Program-made: the position numbers and the translations under genes | DNA from: Algoriphagus antarcticus | Lineage (GTDB): Bacteria; Bacteroidota; Bacteroidia; Cytophagales; Cyclobacteriaceae | Length of the DNA stretch: 64,000 nucleotides | Direction: 5' to 3' | NCBI RefSeq assembly: GCF_002150685.1 | Contig: NZ_MSSW01000032.1 | Location: 62,001-126,000, forward strand | Shown: positions 41,488-51,261 of the stretch, in pieces | Layout of the letters: every line of letters begins with the position of its first letter | Numbering within the stretch: position 1 is the stretch's first letter | The notes under the pieces: generated by a model | What the model was told of the DNA's origin: nothing | The model's database searches: none | The model's input: the letters and a program-made list of their open reading frames with translations, nothing else

Positions 41488-44279
41488 TTGAGGAGTTGAA
41501 TGGTTCCTTTCAGGCTTTGGTTTTTTAAAGCGGGATCAAGTACATCGAATACTACGGTGCCAGAATAATAATAAGTACCAGCAGGTAATATGTTGCCGTT
41601 TTTATCTTTTCCATCCCATCGAATAAATACATCATTTTCAGGAGATTCAAGGCTATTGTAGGAGTATACTTCCACTCCCCAGCGATTTACGATAAAGATA
41701 TCAACTCCAACAACGAATCGTGGACACTGTGCGAAAGGATTGTCAAAGGCCATAAAGGTCTCATTCAATCCATCGCCATTTGGAGTAAATGCATTAGGAA
41801 GATTGTAGCTAGGACAATTTTCCACACATACGATGTTGCTAGGCTCAGATTCATTTCCAGATCTATCGACAGCAGTGATATAATAGCATCCTCGGTAAGT
41901 GGCTAGGTTACGTATAGTGGTGGAAAGATTCAGAGAGGAAAGGGTTGCAATCAATTCAAACTGGCTGTCTTCACCATTGGAAGTGTAGTATAATTTATAG
42001 CTACTCAACTCATCATCGCATTCTCCAGATACATCGGGAACCCAGCTTAGATCATGCTCATAGGTATTGTTGCCACAAGGGAGCTCAGCAAGATATGCAG
42101 CACATTCAGGGCCTTCGAAAGTTAATACCGGCGGACATGGTAATCGATTGTCGTCAGGCTTAGCACACACTATCTGAGATTTGTTTTCCAAAGGATAAAC
42201 GAGTCCAGCGACATTGTAGGAGCCTTTAGTGATCACGTAATAGCAGTATTCTATTTCTTTTTCAAGCGGTATGCCATTGAAGCTGCCATCGTCCAAATAG
42301 CTGAATCCTTCTGTGGTCACATCGACTTCGGCTATTTTTACGAAAGTGTCCTCATCCGCTGCGGCAGCGTCTGTTTTATTTCTATACACTTCATGTTTGT
42401 ATTGGCTGACAGAATTATTCCAAGGAACGGTAAACTGCCAATTCACCTCAATTGCTTGGTTGATAATAGTGAGATCTGTCCTCACTGAAGAAGCTTTTGA
42501 AGAGGTGTCAATTTTTGTATTTCTGTCAAGTAAAACCACATCATAATTGTAGACGACATTTACTGTGTTCAAACCAGTATCTGTGAAAAGTGTATCTGAT
42601 GTAATTCCAAGGGATACCTGTCCAGCATCACCAGAAAACCCAGTGCTTCTGAGCAATTCATAGCTGTATGGGCCAGGGAATTGCACCTTGTCAATATCAT
42701 ACGGAGGTGTCCATTTTACAAAGATTTCTCCCGCAGTTGGGTCTGTGGCTTCCACGCTGACATTGGTGATAATAGGCACATCTACGTCTATAGTGATGCA
42801 TATCTCATCGGAAACTATGCTTTCACCAACTCTAGGCTCAGGATAGGCTGCCACTAATCTGTAGCAATAGGTGTTGCCTGGTGCTAGGCCCTCTCCACTA
42901 TTTTCATCGAGGAAATCCAGCGTTTGCATATTGGTAGTTCCTATCAATTCATAGCCAGCTCGGATTCCAGTCTCGCAGCTGTCTGGCAGATAGGGATCAG
43001 AATTGATTCTTCTCCAGATTTGCATTTCGTTTGCGGAGTTGGCACAGACATAAGGATCCCAATTGAGCTCCACAGATCTGCCAGGCATTTGTTCTATTTC
43101 ATCAAAAACCGGTGGCGGTCCGACTACCTTTATACGCCAAGTTTTGATGTCGACCAGTGCAGGGCCGGCACTTGGGTCATCCGTGATCCTCACCCGCACC
43201 TCATATTCTCTAGCTCTCACATGATTGCAGACTGTTTGCCAGTCAAAGTTGATTATACCTGGACTTGCTTGATAGACATTCTCTGGAGAATAAGAAGCTG
43301 GAGAGGTAGTGATTTCTATCGGTTCTCCAAAGACTTCTATTTTGATAGGATCACCATCAGGATCTTGGCCTTGAATGATTTCTTCTATTTTGGTTCCAGC
43401 TACCACGCAGAGATCCGGAGGCAATATTAACTCAGGCCTTCGATTGTTTGAGTTCTCGATTATAATCTGCATATCCCGAATCACATATCCTATCTCAACC
43501 CATTCTCCATTTAATTTCCGAAATTCTCGAATTTTAAAGGCCACGTTGAACTGACCCGCAGTGCCGGGAGCATCCCATATCAAATCTCCATTCTGTTCAT
43601 CTATAGTCAGGAATGCTGGAGTCGTTCCATCTTCTTGGCTGAAACTGAATTCTGGAGACGCAGGACTTCTATAGTTATTGACTGGTCTTTGAAAAAATTG
43701 CTTTGGTACATCCAATTTGTAGGCTAAGCTATCACCATCAGGATCATAAGCGCCTGGGTTATGAATGTATCTTACGTTCACTGCACCATTGTCAACTGGC
43801 GGAATTGTGAGTACAGGAGAATTATTTACTCCTATAAATGGATCAATGGTAATCTTTGTCTCTACATAAAATGGCGTATCAACCGAATTGTCCATATTAA
43901 GTGTTCGGTCATTTCGGTTGAATTCTCTAAACCGAATGGTGTAGGTGCCAGGACCTTGAAAAGTATGAGTAATTACAAAAGTGTTTTTCTCGATTTGATT
44001 TCCTAGATCTTCTACCAGGCTGAAATCACTTTCTGTATTTAGACCATCTACGATCCTGCCATCCCCAAAATTGATTTCCCCAGGTCCGAAAATCACATTT
44101 GATCGCGTATCGGTATAACCTACGACTGTGATTTTGTAAGTCAGATTTTGAACGGAAACTCGTTCAGCGATGATTTCACCAGCTCTAATGTGTGTTGCCC
44201 AAGTTTCAGAAATTCCCGCAATTAGGAATATTAGAAAAAGTCCGAGGGTGATTTTCAGCTTCATAGTGATCAGGTTCAT
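41484..44279 (-). CDS. Large secreted protein with gliding-motility C-terminal domain (T9SS type B substrate)
   Basis: A 931-residue protein. Signal peptide MKLKITLGLFLIFLIAGISE, then TWA and THIRAGEI. The ATG at 44279 adds five residues before it. The middle comprises PKD/cadherin- and fibronectin-type III-like beta domains (for example DPDGDSLAY, WTPPYDIDKVQF). The C-terminus contains NLPNAFTPNGDGLNETFMAF, VDIFIVNRWGVEVYS, RWDGKDKNGNILPAGTYYYS and a final GTIQLLK. This is the CHU_C / type-B sorting domain recognised by the type IX secretion system, so the protein should reach the cell surface or medium. Probable adhesin or surface structural protein. Confidence 0.92.
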   Translation of the reverse strand: MNLITMKLKITLGLFLIFLIAGISETWATHIRAGEIIAERVSVQNLTYKITVVGYTDTRSNVIFGPGEINFGDGRIVDGLNTESDFSLVEDLGNQIEKNTFVITHTFQGPGTYTIRFREFNRNDRTLNMDNSVDTPFYVETKITIDPFIGVNNSPVLTIPPVDNGAVNVRYIHNPGAYDPDGDSLAYKLDVPKQFFQRPVNNYRSPASPEFSFSQEDGTTPAFLTIDEQNGDLIWDAPGTAGQFNVAFKIREFRKLNGEWVEIGYVIRDMQIIIENSNNRRPELILPPDLCVVAGTKIEEIIQGQDPDGDPIKIEVFGEPIEITTSPASYSPENVYQASPGIINFDWQTVCNHVRAREYEVRVRITDDPSAGPALVDIKTWRIKVVGPPPVFDEIEQMPGRSVELNWDPYVCANSANEMQIWRRINSDPYLPDSCETGIRAGYELIGTTNMQTLDFLDENSGEGLAPGNTYCYRLVAAYPEPRVGESIVSDEICITIDVDVPIITNVSVEATDPTAGEIFVKWTPPYDIDKVQFPGPYSYELLRSTGFSGDAGQVSLGITSDTLFTDTGLNTVNVVYNYDVVLLDRNTKIDTSSKASSVRTDLTIINQAIEVNWQFTVPWNNSVSQYKHEVYRNKTDAAAADEDTFVKIAEVDVTTEGFSYLDDGSFNGIPLEKEIEYCYYVITKGSYNVAGLVYPLENKSQIVCAKPDDNRLPCPPVLTFEGPECAAYLAELPCGNNTYEHDLSWVPDVSGECDDELSSYKLYYTSNGEDSQFELIATLSSLNLSTTIRNLATYRGCYYITAVDRSGNESEPSNIVCVENCPSYNLPNAFTPNGDGLNETFMAFDNPFAQCPRFVVGVDIFIVNRWGVEVYSYNSLESPENDVFIRWDGKDKNGNILPAGTYYYSGTVVFDVLDPALKNQSLKGTIQLLK

Positions 44280-44487
44280 TTATAAGGAGAAATAGAATGT
44301 ACGAATTTATCCTCTTTTAAGGTTTTAGCTTACATTCTTTTCTTAGTACGAAATAAAGGGAAGAAAGGAGAAAATCCCCGTAAAATCAAACATTAAATCT
44401 GTTCATTAGGTTAAAAGAATAGTGAAATCTTAAAGCGTTGATATCTATTTAGAACTGATTGAAATAACAGAAGTGTTTTTGAATGGA

Positions 44488-44518
44488 TTGTTTGCTAGTT
44501 GTTCCACATGTAAATTTG
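44488..44518 (+). promoter_or_regulatory. Candidate promoter of sdhCAB
   Basis: TAAATTTG (44511-44518) fits the Bacteroidota -7 element TAnnTTTG. TTG at 44488-44490 lies 20 bp upstream, overlapping the more canonical TTTG at 44491-44494. The sdhC start is 47 bp downstream. Confidence 0.4.
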
Positions 44519-44564
44519 GCACTATTAATCAAAGATTTCGTTTTAATCTAATCGCAAAAATTGT

Positions 44565-45248
44565 ATGAGCTGGGTTACAAAAACCTTGAGTAGCACAATA
44601 GGCAGGAAATTGATCATGGCTTTGACCGGGCTTTTCCTGATCCTGTTTTTGACAGGTCACGTATCGGGTAATTTATTGTTGTTTAAGGGAGACGGTGGTG
44701 AGGCATTTAATATTTATGCCAAATTCATGACCACCAATCCAGCAGTAAAATTGCTTTCTTACGTGACGTATATCTCCATCATCGGTCACGTAATCTTTTC
44801 TATTTGGCTTACCAAAAGAAATAAAACTGCACGTCCTGTTGGGTATGGCGTATCTACTCCGCCATCGACTACTTTCTCTTCCCGTAACATGGGGATATTA
44901 GGAACCTTTATTCTGATTTTCATTGTAGTACACATGCAGACCTTTTGGGCTCAAATGCACTGGGGAGATCTTCCTGTAGTCACTTATGAGGGCGAGCAAT
45001 ACAAAGATTTGTTTAGCATCGTGAGCTTTACTTTCCAAAATGAACTGATGGTCATTGGGTACGTAGTAGCTATGGTTTTATTGGCATTTCACCTTTCTCA
45101 TGGATTTGCCAGTGCATTCCAGACGTTGGGATTGAATCACCAGAAATACTCTCCAGCCATTTTGTTGATCGGGAAAATCTATTGCATCCTGGTTCCGATT
45201 CTATTCGCCAGTATGCCAGTTTACATCTATTTCACATCACAGAGCTAA
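44565..45248 (+). CDS. sdhC: Succinate dehydrogenase cytochrome b subunit
   Basis: A 227-residue di-heme-type membrane anchor with five TM helices. Helix 1 follows SSTIGRKLIMALTGLFLILF, and LTGHVSGNLLLF, YVTYISIIGHVIF, FIVVHMQTFW and LAFHLSHGFASAFQTLG contain the histidines expected as heme ligands. This single-subunit (type B, SdhC without SdhD) arrangement is standard in Bacteroidota. First gene of sdhCAB. Carries electrons between the iron-sulfur subunit and the menaquinone pool. Confidence 0.95.
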   Translation: MSWVTKTLSSTIGRKLIMALTGLFLILFLTGHVSGNLLLFKGDGGEAFNIYAKFMTTNPAVKLLSYVTYISIIGHVIFSIWLTKRNKTARPVGYGVSTPPSTTFSSRNMGILGTFILIFIVVHMQTFWAQMHWGDLPVVTYEGEQYKDLFSIVSFTFQNELMVIGYVVAMVLLAFHLSHGFASAFQTLGLNHQKYSPAILLIGKIYCILVPILFASMPVYIYFTSQS

Positions 45249-45261
45249 TCAATAGTCCCCT

Positions 45262-47196
45262 ATGATACTAGATTCAAAATCCCCAATAGGCCCTTTAGCC
45301 GAAAAGTGGACTAAACATAAGTTTAACAGTAAGCTGGTGAACCCGGCGAACAAAAGAAAATACGAAGTGATCGTAGTGGGTACTGGTCTTGCCGGTGCTT
45401 CTGCTGCTGCTTCACTTGCAGAATTGGGTTATAAAGTAAAAGCGTTTTGCTTTCAGGATAGTCCTCGCCGTGCACATTCTATTGCAGCTCAAGGCGGGAT
45501 CAATGCTGCCAAAAATTACCAAAATGACGGTGACTCGGTTTACAGACTTTTCTACGATACCATCAAAGGTGGTGATTACCGTTCCCGTGAGTCCAATGTT
45601 TACCGTCTTGCTGAAGTTTCTGTAAATATCATCGATCAGTGCGTGGCGCAAGGTGTTCCTTTTGCCAGAGAATATGGTGGATTGCTTGCCAACCGTTCCT
45701 TTGGAGGGGCGCAGGTATCCAGGACTTTCTACGCCAGAGGCCAAACTGGACAGCAGTTGCTTTTGGGAGCATATTCTGCATTGAGTCGTCAGGTGGCAAA
45801 TGGGAAAGTGAAACTTTATCCTCGTACCGAAATGATGGATGTAGTAACTATCGACGGTCATGCAAGAGGAATTGTGACTAGAAACCTGATTACAGGCGCC
45901 ATCGAAACTCACGCTGCTCATGCGGTTTTGCTTTGTTCTGGCGGTTACGGCAACGTGTTTTTCCTCTCTACCAATGCAATGGGATCGAATGTGACTGCAG
46001 CTTGGAGAGCACATAAGAAAGGTGCTTATTTCGCTAATCCTTGCTTCACGCAGATTCACCCGACATGTATCCCAGTGTCAGGAGATCATCAGTCTAAGTT
46101 GACGTTGATGTCTGAGTCTTTGAGAAACGACGGTAGAGTTTGGGTTCCAGGAACTAAAGAAATGGCGGAAAAACTTCGCAAAGGAGAAATCAAGGCCAAA
46201 GATATTAAGGAGGGGGAAAGAGATTATTTCTTGGAGAGAAAGTACCCTTCATTTGGCAACCTAGTTCCTCGTGATGTGGCTTCTAGAAATGCGAAAGAAG
46301 TTTGTGACGAAGGTCGCGGTGTAAACGAAACGGGAGAAGCTGTTTTCCTTGATTTCCGTGATGCCATCAATCGTGATAGCGAAGATGCTATCCGCGCGAG
46401 GTACGGCAACCTGTTTGACATGTATCAGCAGATCACTGGTGAGAATCCTTACCAGACTCCTATGATGATTTATCCAGCCGTTCACTATACCATGGGTGGC
46501 CTTTGGGTTGATTACAACTTATCTACCACTGTTCCTGGTCTTTATTCTCTGGGAGAGGCAAACTTCTCAGATCACGGAGCTAACAGACTGGGAGCTTCCG
46601 CTTTGATGCAAGGTTTGGCAGATGGATACTTTGTGGCGCCTTATACTATTGGAGATTATTTGGCACAAATAGGTCCGAGTCCAATAGATGCCAATCACCC
46701 GGAATTTGCGAAAGCAGAAAAAGGAGTGAAGGATGGTATTCAAAAGTTGTTGAGCATCAACGGAACCAAAACAGTAGATCACTTCCATAAAGCACTTGGA
46801 CATATCATGTGGAACTACTGTGGAATGGCCAGAGATGCTGAGGGTTTGACTAAGGCTAAGGGCATGATTCAGGAGCTTAGAAAAGAGTTTTGGAGAGATG
46901 TGAAAGTACTTGGTGCAAACGAAGAACTGAATCAGACGCTGGAGAAAGCAAGCAGAGTTGCTGATTTCTTGGAGCTTGGAGAATTGATGGTGGACGACGC
47001 GCTGGACAGAACTGAGTCATGCGGTGGACACTTTAGACTAGAATCTCAAACTCCAGAAGGAGAAGCGCTCAGAGATGATGAGAACTTTGCTTACGTGGCA
47101 GCCTGGAAGTTTATGGCTGAGAATTCCCCAGAGGAATTGCACAAAGAGCCGTTGGTTTTCGAGAACGTGAAGCTGACTCAGAGATCTTACAAATAA
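45262..47196 (+). CDS. sdhA: Succinate dehydrogenase flavoprotein subunit
   Basis: A 644-residue FAD-containing catalytic subunit. The Rossmann motif [20 protein letters not shown] is near residues 34-53, the covalent FAD-histidine context is [15 protein letters not shown], and the active-site segments include THPTCIP-type [24 protein letters not shown], and [19 protein letters not shown]. It lacks a visible C-terminal truncation. Oxidises succinate to fumarate in the TCA cycle and respiratory chain. Confidence 0.96.
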   Translation: MILDSKSPIGPLAEKWTKHKFNSKLVNPANKRKYEVIVVGTGLAGASAAASLAELGYKVKAFCFQDSPRRAHSIAAQGGINAAKNYQNDGDSVYRLFYDTIKGGDYRSRESNVYRLAEVSVNIIDQCVAQGVPFAREYGGLLANRSFGGAQVSRTFYARGQTGQQLLLGAYSALSRQVANGKVKLYPRTEMMDVVTIDGHARGIVTRNLITGAIETHAAHAVLLCSGGYGNVFFLSTNAMGSNVTAAWRAHKKGAYFANPCFTQIHPTCIPVSGDHQSKLTLMSESLRNDGRVWVPGTKEMAEKLRKGEIKAKDIKEGERDYFLERKYPSFGNLVPRDVASRNAKEVCDEGRGVNETGEAVFLDFRDAINRDSEDAIRARYGNLFDMYQQITGENPYQTPMMIYPAVHYTMGGLWVDYNLSTTVPGLYSLGEANFSDHGANRLGASALMQGLADGYFVAPYTIGDYLAQIGPSPIDANHPEFAKAEKGVKDGIQKLLSINGTKTVDHFHKALGHIMWNYCGMARDAEGLTKAKGMIQELRKEFWRDVKVLGANEELNQTLEKASRVADFLELGELMVDDALDRTESCGGHFRLESQTPEGEALRDDENFAYVAAWKFMAENSPEELHKEPLVFENVKLTQRSYK

Positions 47197-47265
47197 TTTC
47201 AAGACTTTAATTCATAACCATATAGTATGAAATCGAGCATGACGCAAGCAACGCACATTGGGATG

Positions 47266-47317
47266 TCCCGATAGCTATCGGGATGTCAAGCGAGATTCTC
47301 CCGAATTCAGTTCGGGA
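47266..47317. repeat. Two adjacent palindromes in the sdhA-sdhB gap
   Basis: TCCCGATAGCTATCGGGA (47266-47283, perfect) and TCCCGAATTCAGTTCGGGA (47299-47317, 7-bp stem). They fill much of a 158-bp intergenic gap inside an otherwise tight operon. Relatives of the first occur at 19416 and 32756, so this looks like an inserted repeat that could also attenuate or process the mRNA. Confidence 0.7.
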
Positions 47318-47354
47318 CAGGCTATATGGCCTTTAAAAGACAAATTATAATCAT

Positions 47355-48104
47355 ATGAAACTGACATTAAAAATATGGAGACAGAAAAACGCCAGCGATA
47401 AAGGCGGTTTTGTCACCTATCCAATAGATGGAATTTCCTCTGACATGTCATTCCTAGAGATGATGGATGTCTTGAATGAGGAACTTACTATCAAAGGAGA
47501 AGACCCTGTGCACTTTGACCACGATTGCCGCGAAGGTATCTGTGGAAGCTGCTCACTTTATATTAATGGGCATCCACACGGTCCCAAGCAAACTACCACT
47601 TGCCAACTTCATATGCGTTCGTTCTCTGATGGAGATACGATCACTATCGAGCCTTGGAGAGCGAAGGCTTTTCCAGTAGTGAAGGATTTGGTGGTGAATC
47701 GTAGCGCATTTGATAGGATTATCCAAGCAGGTGGTTATGTATCGGTGAATACTGGTGGTGTACCTGATGCCAATGAGATTCCTATCCCAAAAAGAGTCGC
47801 TGATGAAGCATTTGATTCGGCTACTTGTATCGGATGTGGAGCCTGTGTAGCGGCGTGCAAGAATGCTTCTGCGATGCTTTTCACCTCTGCGAAAATCTCT
47901 CAGCTGGCAATGCTTCCACAAGGTCAAGTGGAGCGAATGTCCAGAGCAGAGAAAATGGTAGCTCAGATGGATGAGGAAGGTTTCGGAGCTTGTACCAACA
48001 CGGGTGCCTGCGAAGCAGAGTGTCCAAAAGGAATCAGCTTGACAAATATTGCTCGGATGAACAGAGAATACTACTCAGCTTCATTGAAAAGCGAGAATGT
48101 GTAA
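47355..48104 (+). CDS. sdhB: Succinate dehydrogenase iron-sulfur subunit
   Basis: A 249-residue subunit with a [2Fe-2S] ferredoxin domain ([21 protein letters not shown], trimmed: C-R-E-G-I-C-G-S-C) followed by the C-terminal bacterial ferredoxin domain with [11 protein letters not shown] and [14 protein letters not shown] for the [4Fe-4S] and [3Fe-4S] centres. It is the type B family (B. subtilis / Campylobacter-like), in keeping with the single cytochrome b subunit. Last gene of the operon. Confidence 0.95.
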   Translation: MKLTLKIWRQKNASDKGGFVTYPIDGISSDMSFLEMMDVLNEELTIKGEDPVHFDHDCREGICGSCSLYINGHPHGPKQTTTCQLHMRSFSDGDTITIEPWRAKAFPVVKDLVVNRSAFDRIIQAGGYVSVNTGGVPDANEIPIPKRVADEAFDSATCIGCGACVAACKNASAMLFTSAKISQLAMLPQGQVERMSRAEKMVAQMDEEGFGACTNTGACEAECPKGISLTNIARMNREYYSASLKSENV

Positions 48105-48218
48105 GGAATGATCGTCTGAAACGATACGTAGCTTTGTTCCCCTGCCCGAAGACCGATGACGAAAGTGGCTTTGATTCGAGCTTTAAGCGTAACCTGTTAG
48201 ATATACATTAAATAAATG

Positions 48219-48244
48219 AAAGCCGGCTTGAGTCGGCTTTTTTT
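48219..48244 (+). terminator. sdhCAB terminator
   Basis: AAAGCCG, loop GCTTGAGT, CGGCTTT followed by T residues, 115 bp after the sdhB stop. Confidence 0.75.
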
Positions 48245-48335
48245 GGGTTTAGGGAAAAACCGGATCATACTTTTTGTTGCACATATCCTCCCTATGCAGA
48301 TATAACCGCAACTGTTAAGTTTGTGTTGGCGAATC

Positions 48336-48440
48336 TAACCCGTGAGGGAATTTCGCATAGAAGGGAGTGTAATCCAGGTGAAATCCTATCAGATAAGTAG
48401 TGGAATTAGTTATTGAAGATCTGAAAAGAGTTTTCAGGAA
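48336..48440 (+). ncRNA. Possible group II intron 5' fragment
   Basis: CTAACCCGTGAGGGAATTTC followed by GAAGGGAGTG...GTGAAATCCTATCAGATAAG and TAGTGGAATTAG resembles the conserved 5' domain I text of bacterial group II introns. No reverse transcriptase gene and no domain V could be recognised nearby, so it would be a dead fragment. Assigned from pattern memory only. Confidence 0.25.
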
Positions 48441-48527
48441 AAATTTTTACATATTTAGGGAATCGCAATGACAGGTGGGTTCAAGAAGTTATTAATTCCT
48501 GGGTCATCTTGATATAAGAAAAATAAC

Positions 48528-48557
48528 CGCAATTGCGGATATCAAACGTAGGCACAC
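48528..48557. repeat. Small palindrome and degenerate recombination-core-like end before the cassette-like genes
   Basis: ATAACCGCAATTGCGGATAT is a near-perfect palindrome, followed by AAACGTAGGCAC, one base short of the GTTAGGC form of a GTTRRRY core. It marks the left edge of the first cassette-like gene. Confidence 0.35.
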
Positions 48558-48565
48558 ATTAAAAA

Positions 48566-49303
48566 ATGACTAAAAGGACGAAAATATCAATAGGGATACT
48601 TGCAAGTATTATTTTGATTCCAATATTGACATTGACAGTTTGGTATCAAGTTTACCAGCAACGTCTGATAGACCAGCCACCTTCATTTGATTTATTTATC
48701 GCAGAGACATTTTTCGACCAAGACGACAGTTCTCCTTAGGACATTGTATCCGTAGACCAAAAAAGACCAAGCGAGTGGCAGCTCGACCATAAACAATTTG
48801 AAAAACTCGATACAGTTTTACTTAGCCTGACAAACTTATCAGGAGAGAAATTCTACTACACGAGTTGGGGAGCACCATTTACTCGTTTTCGACAAGACCT
48901 CATTATTTATAAAAACGGAAATGCCGACACTATTCCCTTTGGCGGACATGGTTGCGGCACGGGTGTTTATGCAGCTGCACTCAAGGACAAAGAAACTATG
49001 ACTAGGACTATTTACAATCGTCTTATGTTTAACCCATATTCCAATTACGACTTAGCGATAGAAACTGATAGCTTCCCAGACCAATTCAAAGAAATTTATG
49101 GGGATTCAGTTGCAATAATGTTTAGCCAAGCGACCTATAGCAACCCTTGGAATAAATACAGATCGCAAATGATGTTCTGGGACTACATAATGGTTTCGAC
49201 TGATAAAATACTTAACAATTGGAGAAAAGGAAAGTATGTACGATTACCAGAGAAAGAACCGACAATGGAAGAACATTTTGGAATGAAGAAATTTGGACAA
49301 TAA
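48566..49303 (+). pseudogene. Membrane-anchored hypothetical protein gene with an in-frame amber codon
   Basis: From ATG 48566: a signal-anchor (TKISIGILASIILIPILTLT), then ...FFDQDDSSP and TAG 48737-48739. The same frame then stays open through DIVSVDQKRPSEWQLDHKQF, YTSWGAPFTRFRQDLIIYKN and RTIYNRLMFNPYSNYDLAIE to TAA 49303, 245 sense codons. I do not recognise the family. It is the first of three AT-rich genes separated by attC-like palindromes. Confidence 0.55.
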
Positions 49304-49316
49304 AAAACAAAAACGT

Positions 49317-49378
49317 GTCCCAACAATCGCTATAAAAACATGCCCTTCGGGACATGTTTCATAGCGGGGTCGTTGTGC
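49317..49378. repeat. attC-like palindrome A
   Basis: 62 bp. GTCCCAACAATCGCTATAAA starts it, with a TTCG loop at the centre and ATAGCGGGGTCGTTGTGC at its end. The pairs CGCTAT/ATAGCG, AAACATG/CATGTTT and ACAA/TTGT alternate with small bulges, and the ends resemble RYYYAAC and GTTRRRY. Size and layout match integron attC sites. It follows gene one by 13 bp. Confidence 0.5.
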
Positions 49379-49426
49379 GTCACTTTGACAAAAACAATAG
49401 AGAAAACCGGAAATTTAGAATAAAAT

Positions 49427-50179
49427 ATGGAGAATGAATTAAAACCCTTATGGAGTAAGATTTTCAATTTTAACTGGAAGTTTGGACTTTTTTTAATTCT
49501 TCTAATATGTATTCCTCGTTTTGTTTTGGTCTTGCACGGCAATGCAATAGCCAATATGCAATATGTAGGAATAATTATGCTAATTATGGCTACTGTACCG
49601 TTCGTTTTTTTAAGTAAGTATGGCAGAAAAAAAATTGGAATTAAAAAACCTACAAATAATCGTTGGCTGATTATTGCGTTGATTATTGGCATCGTTTTTA
49701 GCATTTTGCTTTACTTCCTAGGAGAAACGTTTTATGGTAACTCTTATGAAAATTGGTACAACTATATTGGAAAATCTTATAATATTCCGAAAGAAATCGA
49801 CGAGCAAAGTAAGCTTATTTTGTTCGGTATTTCAGCTTTGATTGGAATGACATTTAGCCCGATTGGAGAAGAACTTTTTTTTAGAGGAATAGTCCATTCA
49901 AGTTTTGCGAATTCCCTAGGTAACAGAAAAGCATCTTTAATTGATAGTTCGTCATTTGCTATTGTTCATATTTCACATTTTGGCTTCGTATTCCACAATC
50001 AACAATGGAAATTCCTTTTCGTACCAACTCTAATATGGGTATTGAGTATGTTTATTCTAAGTATTTTATTTTACGTTTGCAGAAAACGTTCAGGCTCGAT
50101 TTTAGGAGCAGTAATATGTCATTCAGCTTTCAATTTGGGAATGACTTATTGTATATTTTATCCATTCGGCGAGTATTAA
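49427..50179 (+). CDS. CPBP-family intramembrane metalloprotease (CAAX-like)
   Basis: A 250-residue polytopic membrane protein with about seven TM helices. The diagnostic motifs are SPIGEELFFRGIVHS (EExxxR), FAIVHISHFG (histidine motif) and VICHSAFNLG (HxxxN/B). Family members include CAAX prenyl endopeptidase-like and bacteriocin self-immunity proteins. AT-rich and in the middle of the cassette-like array, consistent with lateral acquisition. Confidence 0.85.
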   Translation: MENELKPLWSKIFNFNWKFGLFLILLICIPRFVLVLHGNAIANMQYVGIIMLIMATVPFVFLSKYGRKKIGIKKPTNNRWLIIALIIGIVFSILLYFLGETFYGNSYENWYNYIGKSYNIPKEIDEQSKLILFGISALIGMTFSPIGEELFFRGIVHSSFANSLGNRKASLIDSSSFAIVHISHFGFVFHNQQWKFLFVPTLIWVLSMFILSILFYVCRKRSGSILGAVICHSAFNLGMTYCIFYPFGEY

Positions 50180-50184
50180 AATTG

Positions 50185-50379
50185 CCATTAACAATGTAAA
50201 AAAAATATAGCGGAATGGTGCTTAAACAAAGGCTTGAGCGTGTTTACATAGTCGCCAAATCTTTTGCTTGGGATTTTATAGAGAAAAGGTAAAAACAAAA
50301 TGTAAAAGATTTGGCAAAGAGCAAACCTGAACGTTTATCGCTTTCTACTGCCTTACTTGCCATATACTAAACGTTATGC
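50185..50379. repeat. attC-like element B (long)
   Basis: CCATTAACAATG at the start and AACGTTATGC at the end resemble the two outer cores. Inside, GCCAAATCTTTT (50252 onward) pairs with AAAAGATTTGGC (about 50307). At about 195 bp it is longer than most attC sites. It follows the protease gene directly. Confidence 0.4.
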
Positions 50380-50429
50380 AGCATAAAAGTTAAAAACTAT
50401 TGACGATAATCGTAGCTCAACCAAATTAT

Positions 50430-51209
50430 ATGAAGACACTAGAATCAATAGCAACTGACTTTTATCACTCTTTTTATAAAAAAGAATGGATTGGAGAAGA
50501 AGATTCAGTAAGAAAACTTTCGATTCAAGAAGCTTATGAAGTACAAGACTTAGTAACTAAAAGAAGAATCGAGTCCGGAGAGCATGTTGTAGGATTCAAA
50601 GTAGGTTGTACAAGCAATTCAATTCGGAAGCAATTTGGTCTAAGTGAACCTATTTATGGAAGATTATTCTATCCCCATGTTGGAAATAACCAAGTAAATG
50701 TTAACTGGAGTGATTACATTAATTGCGCAATCGAACCAGAATTGGTCATAAAAATTGGAAAAAATCTTGAAGGCAAAAACCTTTCTGATGAAGAGTTTAT
50801 CGATGCAATAGACTACGTCAGCCCGGGAGTTGAAATTCATGAGTACAATTTTTGGGTTAACCCGCCGACAATCCAAGAATTAATTTGTTCTGGTGGTATT
50901 CATACAGGTCTTATTATAGGAGACCAAAGGATTTCGCCTGTAGATTTACAATTCAAAGATGAAGTATTTACTGTATACAAAAACAAATCTCTCATAACTT
51001 CTGCACCTAGTTCAGAGATAATGGGTGGTCCGTTTCACTCATTACGATGGTTGGTGAATTTACTAACAGATAAAGGATTGTTATTAGAAAAAGGGAGCTT
51101 AGTAATCCCTGGCTCTCCTGTTGAACTTGTGAATATTAATCAGGATACTGAATTGGAAGTTGTAATCGATAATGTTGGAAGTATTACAGTTAAATTTGAA
51201 AGAAAATAA
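50430..51209 (+). CDS. 2-keto-4-pentenoate hydratase / oxalocrotonate decarboxylase family protein
   Basis: A 259-residue member of the fumarylacetoacetase-like superfamily. QEAYEVQDLVTKRRIESGEH, VVGFKVGCTSNSIRKQFGLS, EPELVIKIGKN, VSPGVEIHEYNFW and SGGIHTGLIIGDQ show the metal-binding Glu residues and the substrate pocket of the family. I start at ATG 50430. A TTG at 50400 is also in frame. No aromatic-degradation genes are nearby, so the role is unclear. Third gene of the cassette-like array. Confidence 0.85.
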   Translation: MKTLESIATDFYHSFYKKEWIGEEDSVRKLSIQEAYEVQDLVTKRRIESGEHVVGFKVGCTSNSIRKQFGLSEPIYGRLFYPHVGNNQVNVNWSDYINCAIEPELVIKIGKNLEGKNLSDEEFIDAIDYVSPGVEIHEYNFWVNPPTIQELICSGGIHTGLIIGDQRISPVDLQFKDEVFTVYKNKSLITSAPSSEIMGGPFHSLRWLVNLLTDKGLLLEKGSLVIPGSPVELVNINQDTELEVVIDNVGSITVKFERK

Positions 51210-51261
51210 CCGAATTAATTTGCAAATATAATTATGATGTTTTTTGGCATAAACAGAAAAC

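Noticed and set aside
45412-46059. 215-codon minus-strand frame inside sdhA
   Set aside because: Shadow frame of a conserved gene; composition is atypical and no family features are visible.
3752-49303. Genetic-code change or general stop-codon readthrough to explain the interrupted frames
   Set aside because: All three stops occur as internal stops and also as normal ends of many core genes in the window. Core genes have no internal stops. Decay of accessory genes is simpler.
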